NCBI GenBank assembly: GCA_902779355.1
Contig: CACZBF010000002.1
Coordinates: forward strand, 223,776-287,775
Length of the DNA stretch: 64,000 nt
From: an uncultured Lachnospiraceae bacterium
Lineage (GTDB): Bacteria > Bacillota > Clostridia > Lachnospirales > Lachnospiraceae
Direction of reading: 5' to 3'
In this document: in pieces, positions 1 to 9,074 of the stretch
Layout of the letters: every line of letters starts with the position of its first letter
Position numbering within the stretch: the stretch's first letter is position 1
Notes under the pieces: generated by a model
The model's input: the letters and a program-made list of their open reading frames with translations, nothing else
What the model was told of the DNA's origin: nothing
Databases searched by the model: none
Program-made: the position numbers and the translations under genes

Positions 1-125
1 CCGAGCAGCGTCCCGAAAAGGAGGGAAACCGCCGTGATCTGCAGCGTCACCAGAAGCCCGCCAAGGATCGTGCGGTAGGAGTTTCCCTCGATCAAAACCT
101 TGTATAACTGTTCCTGAAACGTCAT
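1..125 (-). CDS. Amino-acid ABC transporter permease, N-terminal fragment
   Basis: Only the first 41 codons lie in the window; the gene runs off the left edge. The start reads MTFQEQLYKVLIEGNSYRTI followed by a hydrophobic stretch with a GLLVTLQIT motif. That is the typical opening of HisM/GlnP-type inner-membrane permeases, where a short cytoplasmic helix leads into the first membrane span. Its ATG overlaps the stop codon of the upstream solute-binding protein gene (TAATG), so the two are translationally coupled and probably form one importer together with an ATPase outside the window. Substrate cannot be told from this fragment. Confidence 0.75.
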   Translation of the reverse strand, partial: MTFQEQLYKVLIEGNSYRTILGGLLVTLQITAVSLLFGTLL

Positions 126-1315
126 TACTTCGCAGCTTCCTCCATGATCTCCTGCTGCTTCTGCTTCGTCAGCACGTTCGTGATCAGATCCGAGTAATAG
201 GACTGCGTCGTGATCGTGCGATCCGGAATATCCAGTTTGCCGTAATTTGCAAAGTCCAGAATGCTGTCAATGTAGCTCATGCAAGCCAGCTCTTCCTCCG
301 TCATGCTCTGCATCAGCGCTTCTTTCTGATTCTTTTTCTCTTCATCCGTCGCGTTGGCCAGTTCATCTGCCGCTGCGGAAGTTCTGGTCCAGAAGACCGC
401 ATCCACATTGCCGCTGGAAAGCGCCGTCGCACGGCCGATACTGTCAACGACCACCAGCTCGATATTCTTCCCGATCCGTTTCCCGATCTCTGCAAGCACT
501 GCCGTGTTAAATCCTGCCGGCTTGCCGTCTGCGGATACATAGTCCATCGGCGGCAACGCACCGGTAACCGCCACGCGGATCGTATCGGCACCGTCAATCT
601 TGTCCATCGCTACGGGCTGCGGCGTCTGTCCGTTGATCACGTTCGTGATCTGCTCTTCAATAAGGCGGTCCATCGTACCGTCCACCTTCATATCCGCGAT
701 CGCGGCATTGAAAAGATCCCGCAGATCCGTCCTGTCCTCCATCATCAGGAAGGAAAAGTCGTTGCTGAGAATACCGCGGAACATCAGGTCCGCAAAGGTG
801 TTGCGCTCTTTGTTCATGTCGTACATATAAAGCGTCACAAGAGAATCATCCAGCGAGCAAAGATAGTCGCCCACGTTCTTGTAACAGTTCATATAATCGA
901 TCTCGCCGGCATTCAGCGCCATCTGCATTTCCGTCAGGGAATCGTAGAACTTGATCTCCACCTGGCCGCTCTGCATGCTGCCCATCACATCAAACTGAAA
1001 TGGAAACCAAACATAGCCCTCCTTCGAAAGAAGGGAAAGCGCCGTTGCACGCGTCAGGCTGTAGGTACCCATCCCCTCCGGCGTCATATTGAGCATCGAC
1101 AGCATTCCGATCCGGGAAACTCTCGCGCCCACCTGCGTCGGGTCGTATTTCAACGGGATCTCCGGCTCATCTGCCGGATCCGGCTGTTTCGGCATCTCTT
1201 CGGTCTGCTCTGTATTCTGCGCAGTATCGCCTGCCGCCCCTTTTTCTCCGCATCCTGACAGCATTCCAAGTCCAAGCGCCGCCACCAGGAGCGCCGCGAT
1301 CATTCTTTTTTTCAT
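125..1315 (-). CDS. Solute-binding lipoprotein, family 3 (amino-acid ABC importer)
   Basis: A 396-residue lipoprotein with a signal peptide and lipobox ending LSGC (lipidated Cys22), followed by an acidic linker to about residue 55. The C-terminal half (about 245-396) is a clear family-3 solute-binding domain: it has an IRVAVTGALPPMDY-type first strand, then GKPAGFNTAVLAEIGKRIG and later a GNVDAVFW segment. The N-terminal half (about 62-235) looks like a second, more diverged copy (RIGMLSM, later ALNAGEIDYMNCY), so the protein may hold two binding lobes pairs in tandem. It captures a polar amino acid or a similar ligand outside the membrane and hands it to the coupled permease. Substrate is unknown. 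Confidence 0.85.
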   Translation of the reverse strand: MKKRMIAALLVAALGLGMLSGCGEKGAAGDTAQNTEQTEEMPKQPDPADEPEIPLKYDPTQVGARVSRIGMLSMLNMTPEGMGTYSLTRATALSLLSKEGYVWFPFQFDVMGSMQSGQVEIKFYDSLTEMQMALNAGEIDYMNCYKNVGDYLCSLDDSLVTLYMYDMNKERNTFADLMFRGILSNDFSFLMMEDRTDLRDLFNAAIADMKVDGTMDRLIEEQITNVINGQTPQPVAMDKIDGADTIRVAVTGALPPMDYVSADGKPAGFNTAVLAEIGKRIGKNIELVVVDSIGRATALSSGNVDAVFWTRTSAAADELANATDEEKKNQKEALMQSMTEEELACMSYIDSILDFANYGKLDIPDRTITTQSYYSDLITNVLTKQKQQEIMEEAAK

Positions 1316-1364
1316 TCTCCTCTTCCTCCTATGCTATCCATCATACCCGAAACGACTTTCAATC

Positions 1365-1520
1365 TCAAATTTTTATGTTCAGCACGTTCAATCCCAGGAT
1401 ATTCTGATAGCTTACATTCTTCGCCATACCGGTCACGATCCGGATCCCGATGTTGGCGGTTCTGTCCGTCAATACCACACCTGTTCGGGATCAAAGAATC
1501 TATAGGGTTCTGTCTGCCCC
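1365..1520 (-). pseudogene. Out-of-frame 3' remnant of the anti-sigma gene
   Basis: After the 192-codon ORF stops at 1521, a different frame that opens around 1557 continues with protein-like text (FTDGLTGVVYIEGQ, then EPYRFFDPEQVWY) and stops at 1469. A third frame then reads LTDRTANIGIRIVTG and NVSYQNILGLNVLNIKI to a stop at 1365. The first of these joins smoothly to the upstream protein if one base is removed near 1555 (LYDTL then FTDG). I read this as a frameshifted tail; the second segment is less certain and could be chance. Confidence 0.35.
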
Positions 1521-2099
1521 TCAATGTATACGACACCCGTCAGACCGTCTGTGAAGGAGCGTATCATACAGGTCCGCCTGCTCTTTTGTGATCGTCACCT
1601 GCAAGGTCGGTGTCCCGTCCTTCATGACAAGCTCGATGCTTTGGAATGCGGTTTCGTCCGCAGTTCGTTCTTGCAGTTCTTCATTCAGCTGCGCGATGAT
1701 CTGCGCCTCGGAAGATATCTCTGCCGCGTTTTCTGCCATGGCAGCATCCTCTCTCTCCGCGCCTTCTGCCGCAGCCTCAGGAGCAAGCATCGCGCCTGCA
1801 TCCGCATCCGCGCCGACTTCCGGCATCGCATCCATCGCTGCTTCCGGCATCTCTCCCATCTCCTCGTATGCCGAAGCTTCCGCTGCGGTGTCTGCACTGG
1901 CCGCAGCGTTCCCTCCCATGGATCGGCTTTGTACCACGATAAAGGAAACGCCCGCGATCACTGCAAGGCAGGCTGCCGCTGCAGCCCCTGTCCATACAAA
2001 GGGTACCACTTTTTTCTTTTTCACCGGAGGGTTCTCTGCCGCTTCGATCAGTTTGGGATCCACATGTTCCATTGCATCCAAAAGATCCATTCCTGTCAT
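1521..2099 (-). CDS. Probable membrane anti-sigma factor, C-terminus likely frameshifted
   Basis: A 192-residue protein whose start overlaps the stop of the ECF sigma gene (ATGA), the usual arrangement for a sigma/anti-sigma pair. The N-terminus (DLLDAMEHVDPKLIEAAE) is a short cytoplasmic helix of the sort seen in Lachnospiraceae anti-sigma factors. One membrane span follows at about residues 33-56, then an Ala/Glu/Met-rich low-complexity outer segment (about 62-135) and a short folded region. The last 8 residues (LHRRSDGCRIH) look unlike the rest, and a better continuation lies in another frame. The gene may be inactive or may carry an assembly error. It has no zinc-binding HxxxCxxC motif, so it is not a ZAS-type anti-sigma factor. 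Confidence 0.6.
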   Translation of the reverse strand: MTGMDLLDAMEHVDPKLIEAAENPPVKKKKVVPFVWTGAAAAACLAVIAGVSFIVVQSRSMGGNAAASADTAAEASAYEEMGEMPEAAMDAMPEVGADADAGAMLAPEAAAEGAEREDAAMAENAAEISSEAQIIAQLNEELQERTADETAFQSIELVMKDGTPTLQVTITKEQADLYDTLLHRRSDGCRIH

Positions 2100-2656
2100 G
2101 CCACGTATCCCTCCTTCCGCAAATATTCCTTCAGGCTGTTTCTGGAGCGGAAAAGCACAGATTTCACCTTACTTTCGCTGTATCCGAAACGCCGCACGAT
2201 CTCTTCCACGCTGTCCATATACCAGTATCTGCGCAGAAAAATATTTCGCTGCTCTTCGGATTGCGCATGCAGCCACTTTCCGATGATCTCGCCGAGCAGT
2301 TTTCCTTCAACTTCCCCCGCCGTATCATCCGCCCCCGCGATGCATTCCTCCAGCTCCTTCGTGAACTCGCTCAGCTCCGCTTTGCGTTTCAGCCGGTTTC
2401 GCTCCTTGCACACATCCAGGGAAAGATGTCTTGTGATCCGCGCCAGGAATGCGAAAAAATAGTCTCTCGGCTCACTCGGCGGGACGGCTTCCCAGGTCTT
2501 CAGATACGTGTCATTTTCACACTCCTCTGCCGAACCTGCATCCCGCGTGATCCCTTCCGCAATCCTGCGCAGCCGCACTCCGTATTTATCCGACGTGTGC
2601 TGCACCGCACTCTGATCACGTTCCAGATATAGATCGATGATCTCTGTGTCTGTCAA
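2096..2656 (-). CDS. ECF-type RNA polymerase sigma factor
   Basis: This 186-residue protein has sigma region 2 (about 10-90, with the ENDTYLKTWEAVPPSEPRDYFFAFLARITRHLSLD-type core) and sigma region 4 (about 125-183, ending EEIVRRFGYSESKVKSVLFRSRNSLKEYL, a helix-turn-helix). It lacks regions 1 and 3, as expected for group 4 sigma factors. It directs RNA polymerase to a small set of stress promoters. The downstream overlapping gene is a membrane anti-sigma candidate. A possible self-regulated promoter lies just upstream at 2687-2715. Confidence 0.9.
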   Translation of the reverse strand: MTDTEIIDLYLERDQSAVQHTSDKYGVRLRRIAEGITRDAGSAEECENDTYLKTWEAVPPSEPRDYFFAFLARITRHLSLDVCKERNRLKRKAELSEFTKELEECIAGADDTAGEVEGKLLGEIIGKWLHAQSEEQRNIFLRRYWYMDSVEEIVRRFGYSESKVKSVLFRSRNSLKEYLRKEGYVA

Positions 2657-2686
2657 AGGTTTTCCTCTTCTTTCCCGTCACTATGG

Positions 2687-2715
2687 ATAGCGACAACTGT
2701 GGTTGGAAGGTTGCA
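2687..2715 (-). promoter_or_regulatory. Candidate ECF-dependent promoter of the sigma gene
   Basis: Read on the minus strand, TGCAACC at 2715-2709 is followed after 16 bp by CGCTAT at 2692-2687. An AAC-containing -35 element and a CG-containing -10 element at this spacing are typical of ECF promoters and suggest autoregulation. This is inferred from motif form only. Confidence 0.4.
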
Positions 2716-2772
2716 AAAAATGGTCTCACATTTCTTTCTCGTGCTGCTCCTTCCGGTCCTCCCAGTCCGGAC

Positions 2773-5700
2773 TCACTTCATCGATTTCTTCAGCGCTTCC
2801 TGACTGTCCGCAAAGTCGCTCTTCATCGCTTCAACCGTCACGTTGATCTTTTCCTGCGTCATGCCGGAAACAAAGCTGCCGAGGCTGTTGTCCGGCGACT
2901 CCGTATTCACGCCGCAGACTCTCGCATATCTCTGCAGGTGGTTTGCAAAGTTTTTGTAAAACTCTCTTTGCGCCGTCGATCCGATAAACTTTTTGAGTTC
3001 CTTCAACTGCGACTTCACCTTGCTCTTTTCTGCCTTGGTCTTGAGTTTCGGGAGAAGGCGCTCTCTGTCTTCCTCCGCAAATTTCACCTGCCTGTCCAGC
3101 CTGGACACGAGGTCTTCCGCTTCTGCCTTGTCTCTTTCCGTGATCTTCCCGGCGCTGCTGAGCTGTCTGGTATTCGTGCTGATGCTCTCACTCTGTTCCT
3201 GGAACGTTTCGATGTTTTCCGTCAACTGCGCATACGCTTCCGAAGCCTGTACCGTTTCGACGCTGACGCCGGCCTCTTTGAGAAAAGCGTCCTCAAAAAG
3301 ATTCGGTATGATCGTGGGAAGGAGGGCATAGACTGCCATTTTTTTCGCATCCACAAACAATTCTTCCGAAAAATTCTTTGTCAGATAGTCTTCGGAAGAC
3401 AGATCCACCTTGGAAGAAACCGAGATCTTCTGATTCTTTTTGAAGAGCTCCAAGATCCCATCCAAATGCCCGTCCGAAAGAAGATAATTCATCTGCCGCA
3501 CGGCGTTGCCGGAAAACAGGTCCGTGAGGTCTTGAATGCCTTTGCTCCTCTCCCCGAACGTCCAATTTTTCTTCATGTCTTTCCGATAGGACTGTTCCGG
3601 AAGGAGGTATGCAACATCCCCGATCCTGAAGCGGTTGTCCAATTTCTTCACTGTCTTTCTGGCTGTTTTGCTTCGCTTCGTCTCGTCTTCCTTCAGGGTG
3701 ATGGCGTTTTCCATGCCGGATACCACAAGGCGGTTGTCTTTCACCTGCTGCTCCATTCCGGCAGCCTTATAAACAAACTCCGTTTGCTCCGGTTTTTGCT
3801 TCAGCCAGTTCTCCACCTCAAAGGCTTTGTATCTCTGAAGGGCGTTGACCGTTGCAACGGCTGTCCTGTGCTGTGCATACCGGTTTTTGATCTCCGATGC
3901 GTTCTCCTGGAACTGTACCTTTGCGTTTGCCATATTCTTTTGCGATTTAGCCGCAAAGTCCTTTGTCTTCATCTCCTCCGTAAGTTTCTCATATTCCTCT
4001 GCGGAAAGGCCGAAGGTACGTGCGCCGTTTTGATCCACGCCGTACTTCGCCGCAAAGTTCAAAACCATCCGGTAGACCTGATCCGACAGATTTCCGTAAA
4101 ACGTTCCGAACCGCTCGTTCACCTTCTGCAGGAGGTTCTCATGCTCCTCCAGTGCTTCCTCCACGGACTTCTTGTCTTTCATATAGAGCTGCTCATACGC
4201 CTTCAGTTTCTGCGCCATAAAATACATATAGCGGAAATTACCGGGCTCCTTGAGGTATTCCTCTGACAGCATGTTTTCCGTGATCTCAAACTTCATGACC
4301 TCGGAAGTGACCTGGCGGATAAAGTCACCCTTGGAAGAAGGATCCATGTAGCGCGTTGTCTTATCCATGTTGGCGGACTGGTTCGTAATATCCACCATGC
4401 GCCCGGCCATGCCGGAACTGTTACGGTGAACGATACGCAACAGGTGCATGAACTGCTCCGGATCGATGCCCTGCTTTTCCAGTTCAGGGAAAAGGGTAAA
4501 CCGCAGCTTCTGGTTGATCGTGTTATGCACGGCGGAATGCGTCTCTTCGATGGAGTCCATGATCTCGAGCGCGACATTGGTGTCCTCCTGGGCTTCTTTC
4601 ACGCCCAGCATCTTGCTCCGCTCGTTCATATACACTCTAGAATCCTGCCGTACTTTCCACTGCAGGTAGTCTTCGATCTTCTGCGGGTCCTCCTGCATGG
4701 CTTTTGCAACGTCCCGGGCTTCTTTCGTGAGCCCTGCCTTAAAGCGCCCACCTGTCTTTCCTTCGGCTTTTCTGAGCGCCCTCTTCCATACTTCCTTATC
4801 CCCGGCAAACGACAGGTCTTTGGATTCTTTGTCCGAATAAAGGAACTGATACAGCTCCTCCGTGGGACTCTTACCTTCAAAGAGAGCTTTTTTCTTCTCT
4901 GATCCGATCAGCGTATCAAGATCCCGGAGCTTTTGCAGCTGGATGGTCAGGTTATGATCCAGAAAGTCCTCAGCAAGCTCGCTGTCAAATTCCGCTGCTT
5001 CCCCAACAAGGTCCATGCCTCTCCTTGCAAGCTCCGTCTGCTCCTTGATCTCCTGGATCGTATATGCCCTCTTGTTCCCCGCTGCTTCCTCATCCTCCTT
5101 CGCCTTCTTTTGCGCCTTCAGGGTTTCGGAGATCTTCTGATACTCCTGCGACAGTTCATTTTCCGGCAGCACCTGCAGTTCCATCTTCACGAGGTTATAG
5201 CTGGAGAAGACCTGACCGTTTTCAGGATTTACATTATTTGCGCCAAATACAGTGAACAGAAGAATGCTCAAGCGGCCCGACAAATGCAGCAGCACATCTG
5301 CAGCCTCTCCGACGACGTCTTTGTTTTCCTCCGAAATCCCCTCCATCATCCGGTTAAAGTCATCTTCATTTTTGATCATACGGCCAAAATCCCGGATGGT
5401 CAGGATGGTCCTTGCAAATTCATCGAAGTTGTTCCGGATGTAATCTTCGGTAAAGAATTCCGGGGTCAGCTTGTTCCGGAACTCCAGCACGGTCACGCCG
5501 AGATTCGCATAGAAAGCATTCAACGCTTCTTCTTTTTCTTCCTCGGTCTCTGCCTTCTCTATGGAGCGGTCCATCATCCCCTGCAGCAGGTTGTTTCCCA
5601 GCCCTTTCCCGTAGTGTTTCTCCAGCTCCGCATACTTGTCCTGGAAGAAAAGGGCATCATCCGCGCGTTTCAAAAGCCGATCACGATCCTTGGCGTTCTT

Positions 5701-8220
5701 TCCGTTTTTCATGATGGCCGACAGCGCCTTATTCAGCCGCTTCTGATACTTCACCTGCTGATAACGCGCCTGATAAGCCTCCGCATTGAGGAGCTTGATA
5801 TCCTCGTCTCCTTCAAACAGGAGTCCGCTTCGGATCAGCATGGCATCCATGAGCGCGATCATATCGCGATAACGACTGATATCCGGGGAGTCCGGTTCGT
5901 TCTTCTCTTTCTCCTCCAGTTTCTTTTGCAGATTCTCTTTGTATGTCTGAAAGACATGGGGATCCTGAAAGACACCGTTCTTTCCTTCCATATCCGGAAT
6001 CTGGGGCAGATACTTATACGCTTCGGTCTTGAGCCCCGCATATGTGCCTTCCCACTTCTTCCCGTAATCCTTGAAGAGCGCATACTTCGTTTCGAGATCC
6101 AGCATGCGTTTTTCTGTTTCTTCCGGCGTATTGCCGCTCTCTTCGCAGACCTGCCTCAGATGCTCCTTTGCCTTCTCAAGATCCATATTGGCAATGGACG
6201 CGATCTCCTTCATATGCTTGAAGTTCACCTCATCCATCAGGTCATGGGCGCCGTGATGGCGCACGCCTTTCTCGTCCGTATATCCGTCGAAGTTGTATTT
6301 TTGCAAGTCTTCCGGTTTCAGTGCGAGGATCTGATAGGTCTCCAATTGATGCTTGCCGAATTTCGTTTCGAGAGCCTCCAGTTTATCCGCATGGACCTTC
6401 ATTTCCTGGCTTCTCGCCCTGCTGATCGCATCCTTCATGACCTCTTTAAACTGGAACTTGCCGCCTGAAATTTCGGTAAATTCTTTCGCATAGAAACGGC
6501 AGTCCTCCAGATGCAGCAGGAAAGAAAGATCCTCCGTTTGCAGAACCTTTTGGATCTCCTCGGCATCCTTTTCTTTCATTTTCGGAAGCGTGATGTCATC
6601 CTCCGAAATATGGATGTTGCAGACATAATCCACGGCTTTGCGATACTGTTTTGCCTGCGCCAGCATGAGGTCTTTGTCATGCTCCAGATTTCTCTTTTCA
6701 TTTTCCGCATACTCGAGAAATGCGCTATATCTGCGATCCGGCCCCTGCTTAACCTCCTGTCTCCTCGTTTCCTCCATTGCATCTTTCAGTGCTTCGATCC
6801 TGGCGTCCAACGTATCCCATGTGATCAAGGATCTGGCAAAGCGCTCAAACAGCTTCTCCATATCTTTACCGAAAAGCTCATAGACGTCTGCGTTTTTACG
6901 GATCTGATCCTGCACATTGAGAAGATGTGCCTCTCTTTCTCCGGTAGTGTCATACTTCAGCACGATGGCATAGTCGGGAAGTTTTTGATGTTTTGCCTCT
7001 TCCTTTCTCCGCTTCTTTGCTGTCTCCTCCAGCCGGTCCAGATGTGCGACCACCTTCTTGTTTTTCAGCCCGATCGCCGTCTGCTCCGCTACATCCGCCT
7101 GTTGGAGTTTCTTCCAGGTGTCTTTCATGAGTTGTTCATTTCGGGCAGAAAAATCTTCGTCAGCATGCTCCATCAAAACTGTTTTTTTGCGCTTTTTTTC
7201 AAGATGCTTGTATGCCTGATGTTTCGTCAGAAACTCCTCGATCAGAGGGCCGGTGTAGTTGATGGTATTGCCCAGCATGATGCGTTCTTCTTCCGGGAGT
7301 TCCTCCAGATAGCCGGGATTTGTTGCGATCAGAATGCGAAACCCCTTTGTCATTTCCACGAATCTCCGCAGTGTCGCAGAGTTGTCCGCAAGGTATCCGT
7401 CCGTCAGCATCTTGGGTTTGATCTCGAAATTCATGATCTTTCTTCTCAAGTGATCCAAAACTTTTTTGCGCTTTTCTGATCCTGCCGCGCTCTTTGTGTA
7501 GTCGTCCAGCAGTTTCTTGTTATAGGACTTCGCATCCCTCTCTTCTTCCAACGTCTCTGTTCCCAGCGCGCCGATCGTCTTCTTCCAGAAGAACCACGAG
7601 GTTTTCTGCATACCGAAAAAGGCCTTCAGACCATTATTGATCTCCTGCCTTCTGGAATATTTATTCTCCACCCTCTTTAGTCTTTCTGCGATCCTGTCAT
7701 AGCCGTCGATCTGCACATCGAAAAACAGGTTGGAGGCATTCAATTTCTTCTTGTCGACCGAAATATCATCCTCCAGGAAATATGCATGATCCGAATATTG
7801 ATCCTGCTGCGCTTCGCGGATCTCTTCATACTGCTGCATGGCCTTCTGCTCACGAAGAGAGTTGACCGTAATATGCGCGCCGTATTTCTGTTTGGCCTTT
7901 TTCAGAGCGTTCTCTTCCGAGTGACGGCTCCACCACCAGTATTTTGCCGCGGGCACGTCCTGCTTCAGCTCCGTCTTCCGGGTTGAAACCGCCATGGTCA
8001 CGCCATACTTCTTTTTTAAATCATCCGTGATCTCTTTATTGATGATCTCCATCTTCTGTTTGGATGCAAAACGGAATTCATCCTGTTTGTCTGCATCCTT
8101 GGTCATCTCATAAAGACGATCCTTTTGTTGCTTCAGCGACTGATCGATCTCCGCGAGACGCTCCTGCTCCGTTTTTTGTATCTGTTGTTGTTCCTGTTTT
8201 TTCAGAGTAATTTCATCCAT
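2773..8220 (-). CDS. Giant coiled-coil protein of unknown function (1815 aa)
   Basis: This single ORF of 1815 residues is the largest gene in the window. It is extremely rich in Lys, Glu, Gln, Asp and Leu and is almost wholly predicted-helical by eye, with long heptad-like stretches (for example QEQQQIQKTEQERLAEID near the N-terminus, and the regions around 330-480, 1300-1550 and 1680-1800). I see no signal peptide, membrane span, nucleotide-binding loop or catalytic motif, so it should be cytoplasmic. It starts at an ATG 10 bp after a GAGGG ribosome site and stands alone between the sigma operon and a GNAT gene. I do not recognise the family. A scaffold, filament or injected/secreted large protein are all possible; none is supported directly. 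Confidence 0.8.
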   Translation of the reverse strand: MDEITLKKQEQQQIQKTEQERLAEIDQSLKQQKDRLYEMTKDADKQDEFRFASKQKMEIINKEITDDLKKKYGVTMAVSTRKTELKQDVPAAKYWWWSRHSEENALKKAKQKYGAHITVNSLREQKAMQQYEEIREAQQDQYSDHAYFLEDDISVDKKKLNASNLFFDVQIDGYDRIAERLKRVENKYSRRQEINNGLKAFFGMQKTSWFFWKKTIGALGTETLEEERDAKSYNKKLLDDYTKSAAGSEKRKKVLDHLRRKIMNFEIKPKMLTDGYLADNSATLRRFVEMTKGFRILIATNPGYLEELPEEERIMLGNTINYTGPLIEEFLTKHQAYKHLEKKRKKTVLMEHADEDFSARNEQLMKDTWKKLQQADVAEQTAIGLKNKKVVAHLDRLEETAKKRRKEEAKHQKLPDYAIVLKYDTTGEREAHLLNVQDQIRKNADVYELFGKDMEKLFERFARSLITWDTLDARIEALKDAMEETRRQEVKQGPDRRYSAFLEYAENEKRNLEHDKDLMLAQAKQYRKAVDYVCNIHISEDDITLPKMKEKDAEEIQKVLQTEDLSFLLHLEDCRFYAKEFTEISGGKFQFKEVMKDAISRARSQEMKVHADKLEALETKFGKHQLETYQILALKPEDLQKYNFDGYTDEKGVRHHGAHDLMDEVNFKHMKEIASIANMDLEKAKEHLRQVCEESGNTPEETEKRMLDLETKYALFKDYGKKWEGTYAGLKTEAYKYLPQIPDMEGKNGVFQDPHVFQTYKENLQKKLEEKEKNEPDSPDISRYRDMIALMDAMLIRSGLLFEGDEDIKLLNAEAYQARYQQVKYQKRLNKALSAIMKNGKNAKDRDRLLKRADDALFFQDKYAELEKHYGKGLGNNLLQGMMDRSIEKAETEEEKEEALNAFYANLGVTVLEFRNKLTPEFFTEDYIRNNFDEFARTILTIRDFGRMIKNEDDFNRMMEGISEENKDVVGEAADVLLHLSGRLSILLFTVFGANNVNPENGQVFSSYNLVKMELQVLPENELSQEYQKISETLKAQKKAKEDEEAAGNKRAYTIQEIKEQTELARRGMDLVGEAAEFDSELAEDFLDHNLTIQLQKLRDLDTLIGSEKKKALFEGKSPTEELYQFLYSDKESKDLSFAGDKEVWKRALRKAEGKTGGRFKAGLTKEARDVAKAMQEDPQKIEDYLQWKVRQDSRVYMNERSKMLGVKEAQEDTNVALEIMDSIEETHSAVHNTINQKLRFTLFPELEKQGIDPEQFMHLLRIVHRNSSGMAGRMVDITNQSANMDKTTRYMDPSSKGDFIRQVTSEVMKFEITENMLSEEYLKEPGNFRYMYFMAQKLKAYEQLYMKDKKSVEEALEEHENLLQKVNERFGTFYGNLSDQVYRMVLNFAAKYGVDQNGARTFGLSAEEYEKLTEEMKTKDFAAKSQKNMANAKVQFQENASEIKNRYAQHRTAVATVNALQRYKAFEVENWLKQKPEQTEFVYKAAGMEQQVKDNRLVVSGMENAITLKEDETKRSKTARKTVKKLDNRFRIGDVAYLLPEQSYRKDMKKNWTFGERSKGIQDLTDLFSGNAVRQMNYLLSDGHLDGILELFKKNQKISVSSKVDLSSEDYLTKNFSEELFVDAKKMAVYALLPTIIPNLFEDAFLKEAGVSVETVQASEAYAQLTENIETFQEQSESISTNTRQLSSAGKITERDKAEAEDLVSRLDRQVKFAEEDRERLLPKLKTKAEKSKVKSQLKELKKFIGSTAQREFYKNFANHLQRYARVCGVNTESPDNSLGSFVSGMTQEKINVTVEAMKSDFADSQEALKKSMK

Positions 8221-8256
8221 TTGTCATCCCTCTTTCGCATTTGGAATTTTCGACTT

Positions 8257-8934
8257 TTATCTCATATACCTCTGCGATACGATCTCAGGCGTCTTGCAGC
8301 GCTGTCCGATGAAGTCCCCGATCATATCATTCGCAACATACATATACACTTGTGTATCCCCGGGATACCGCTTCTTTGCATTTTGAAGCGCCGCAGCAAG
8401 GATATCCGCCATGCGGTCAATGGGGACATGCACCTCTGTAACGGGAAGGATCAAAACCTTTTCGGAAACTTCCTCCACGACCATCTCGCTGATCGGCATT
8501 TTCTCTTCCTTAGTGATCTCCGTTTCGTCCAGATCGTCCAGACAAAAACGGACCACCGGGCATATCGGTTCGATCTTTTGAAAACCGAGATGCGTAAGAA
8601 ACCCTTCCAGCTCGGCGTGTTCCGGTGTTGTAGAAAGATAATCCACGCAGAGCGGCAATTCAAAGCGTTCCGCTTCGCCGCAAAAGGCATCCAGAAGCTG
8701 TTTTCCCAAGCCCTGGCCGCGATACTTTTTTTCTACATAGATCGAAAGGATCCTGAATAAATCTCTGCTTGCAAGCCCTGTGATGGCGCCGACAGCGACC
8801 GGCACCGACTCACCCTCCTCATAAAGGCCGAGTGCACCGACATCCTCTCCTTTTCGGATGGCGGCTGCCACCTCCGGGAGCATCAAATACCGGAACCCCT
8901 CAATATTCTCCTTTGTGATCGCAGTGATCTTCAT
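8257..8934 (-). CDS. GNAT-family N-acetyltransferase
   Basis: The first half of this 225-residue protein is a GNAT domain: it holds strand beta-4 (LFRILSIYVEKKYRG) and the acetyl-CoA pyrophosphate loop RGQGLGKQLL at about residues 71-80, followed by a cysteine-containing beta-5 segment (LPLCVDYLS). The C-terminal 80 residues (from about 145) are an extra domain that I do not recognise. It transfers acetyl groups to an unknown amine. An AAGGAGA ribosome site precedes the ATG, and a TATAAT -10 box lies 36 bp upstream of the start. Confidence 0.8.
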   Translation of the reverse strand: MKITAITKENIEGFRYLMLPEVAAAIRKGEDVGALGLYEEGESVPVAVGAITGLASRDLFRILSIYVEKKYRGQGLGKQLLDAFCGEAERFELPLCVDYLSTTPEHAELEGFLTHLGFQKIEPICPVVRFCLDDLDETEITKEEKMPISEMVVEEVSEKVLILPVTEVHVPIDRMADILAAALQNAKKRYPGDTQVYMYVANDMIGDFIGQRCKTPEIVSQRYMR

Positions 8935-8969
8935 CTTACACCTGTCTCCTTTCCCGGTCAGTCTTCATT

Positions 8970-8975
8970 ATTATA
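8970..8975 (-). promoter_or_regulatory. -10 box of the GNAT gene
   Basis: TATAAT on the minus strand, 36 bp upstream of the GNAT start codon. The -35 position reads GCCACA, a poor match, and it lies in the 3' arm of a small CACCGC/GCGGTG hairpin (about 8987-9003). Confidence 0.5.
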
Positions 8976-9016
8976 TACGAAAAGCCACCGCTTGTGGCGG
9001 TGATCTATGAAAATTT

Positions 9017-9049
9017 AAGGCCAAAAGCAATATTACCGCTTTTGGCCTT
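9017..9049 (-). terminator. Intrinsic terminator of the PadR-DUF1700-DUF4097 operon
   Basis: A perfect 12-bp stem (AAGGCCAAAAGC pairing with GCTTTTGGCCTT) with a 9-base loop, followed on the minus strand by AAATTTTC. It lies 26 bp past the DUF4097 stop codon. Confidence 0.85.
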
Positions 9050-9074
9050 GCTATCAAAGAGTATGGTCTTCGAT

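Noticed and set aside
1312..1536. 74-codon minus-strand ORF between the binding protein and the anti-sigma gene
   Set aside because: Arg/Asp/Asn-rich text; the neighbouring frames read much more like protein.
1524..2462. Long plus-strand ORFs across the sigma/anti-sigma genes
   Set aside because: Shadows of the Ala/Glu-rich anti-sigma and the sigma gene; Cys/Arg/Ser-rich text without similarity.
2683..4266. 527-codon ORF on the plus strand
   Set aside because: Antisense to the 1815-aa protein; Arg/Phe/Leu-rich with no family likeness. A codon-bias shadow.
4933..6468. 511-codon plus-strand ORF
   Set aside because: Antisense shadow of the giant coiled-coil gene.
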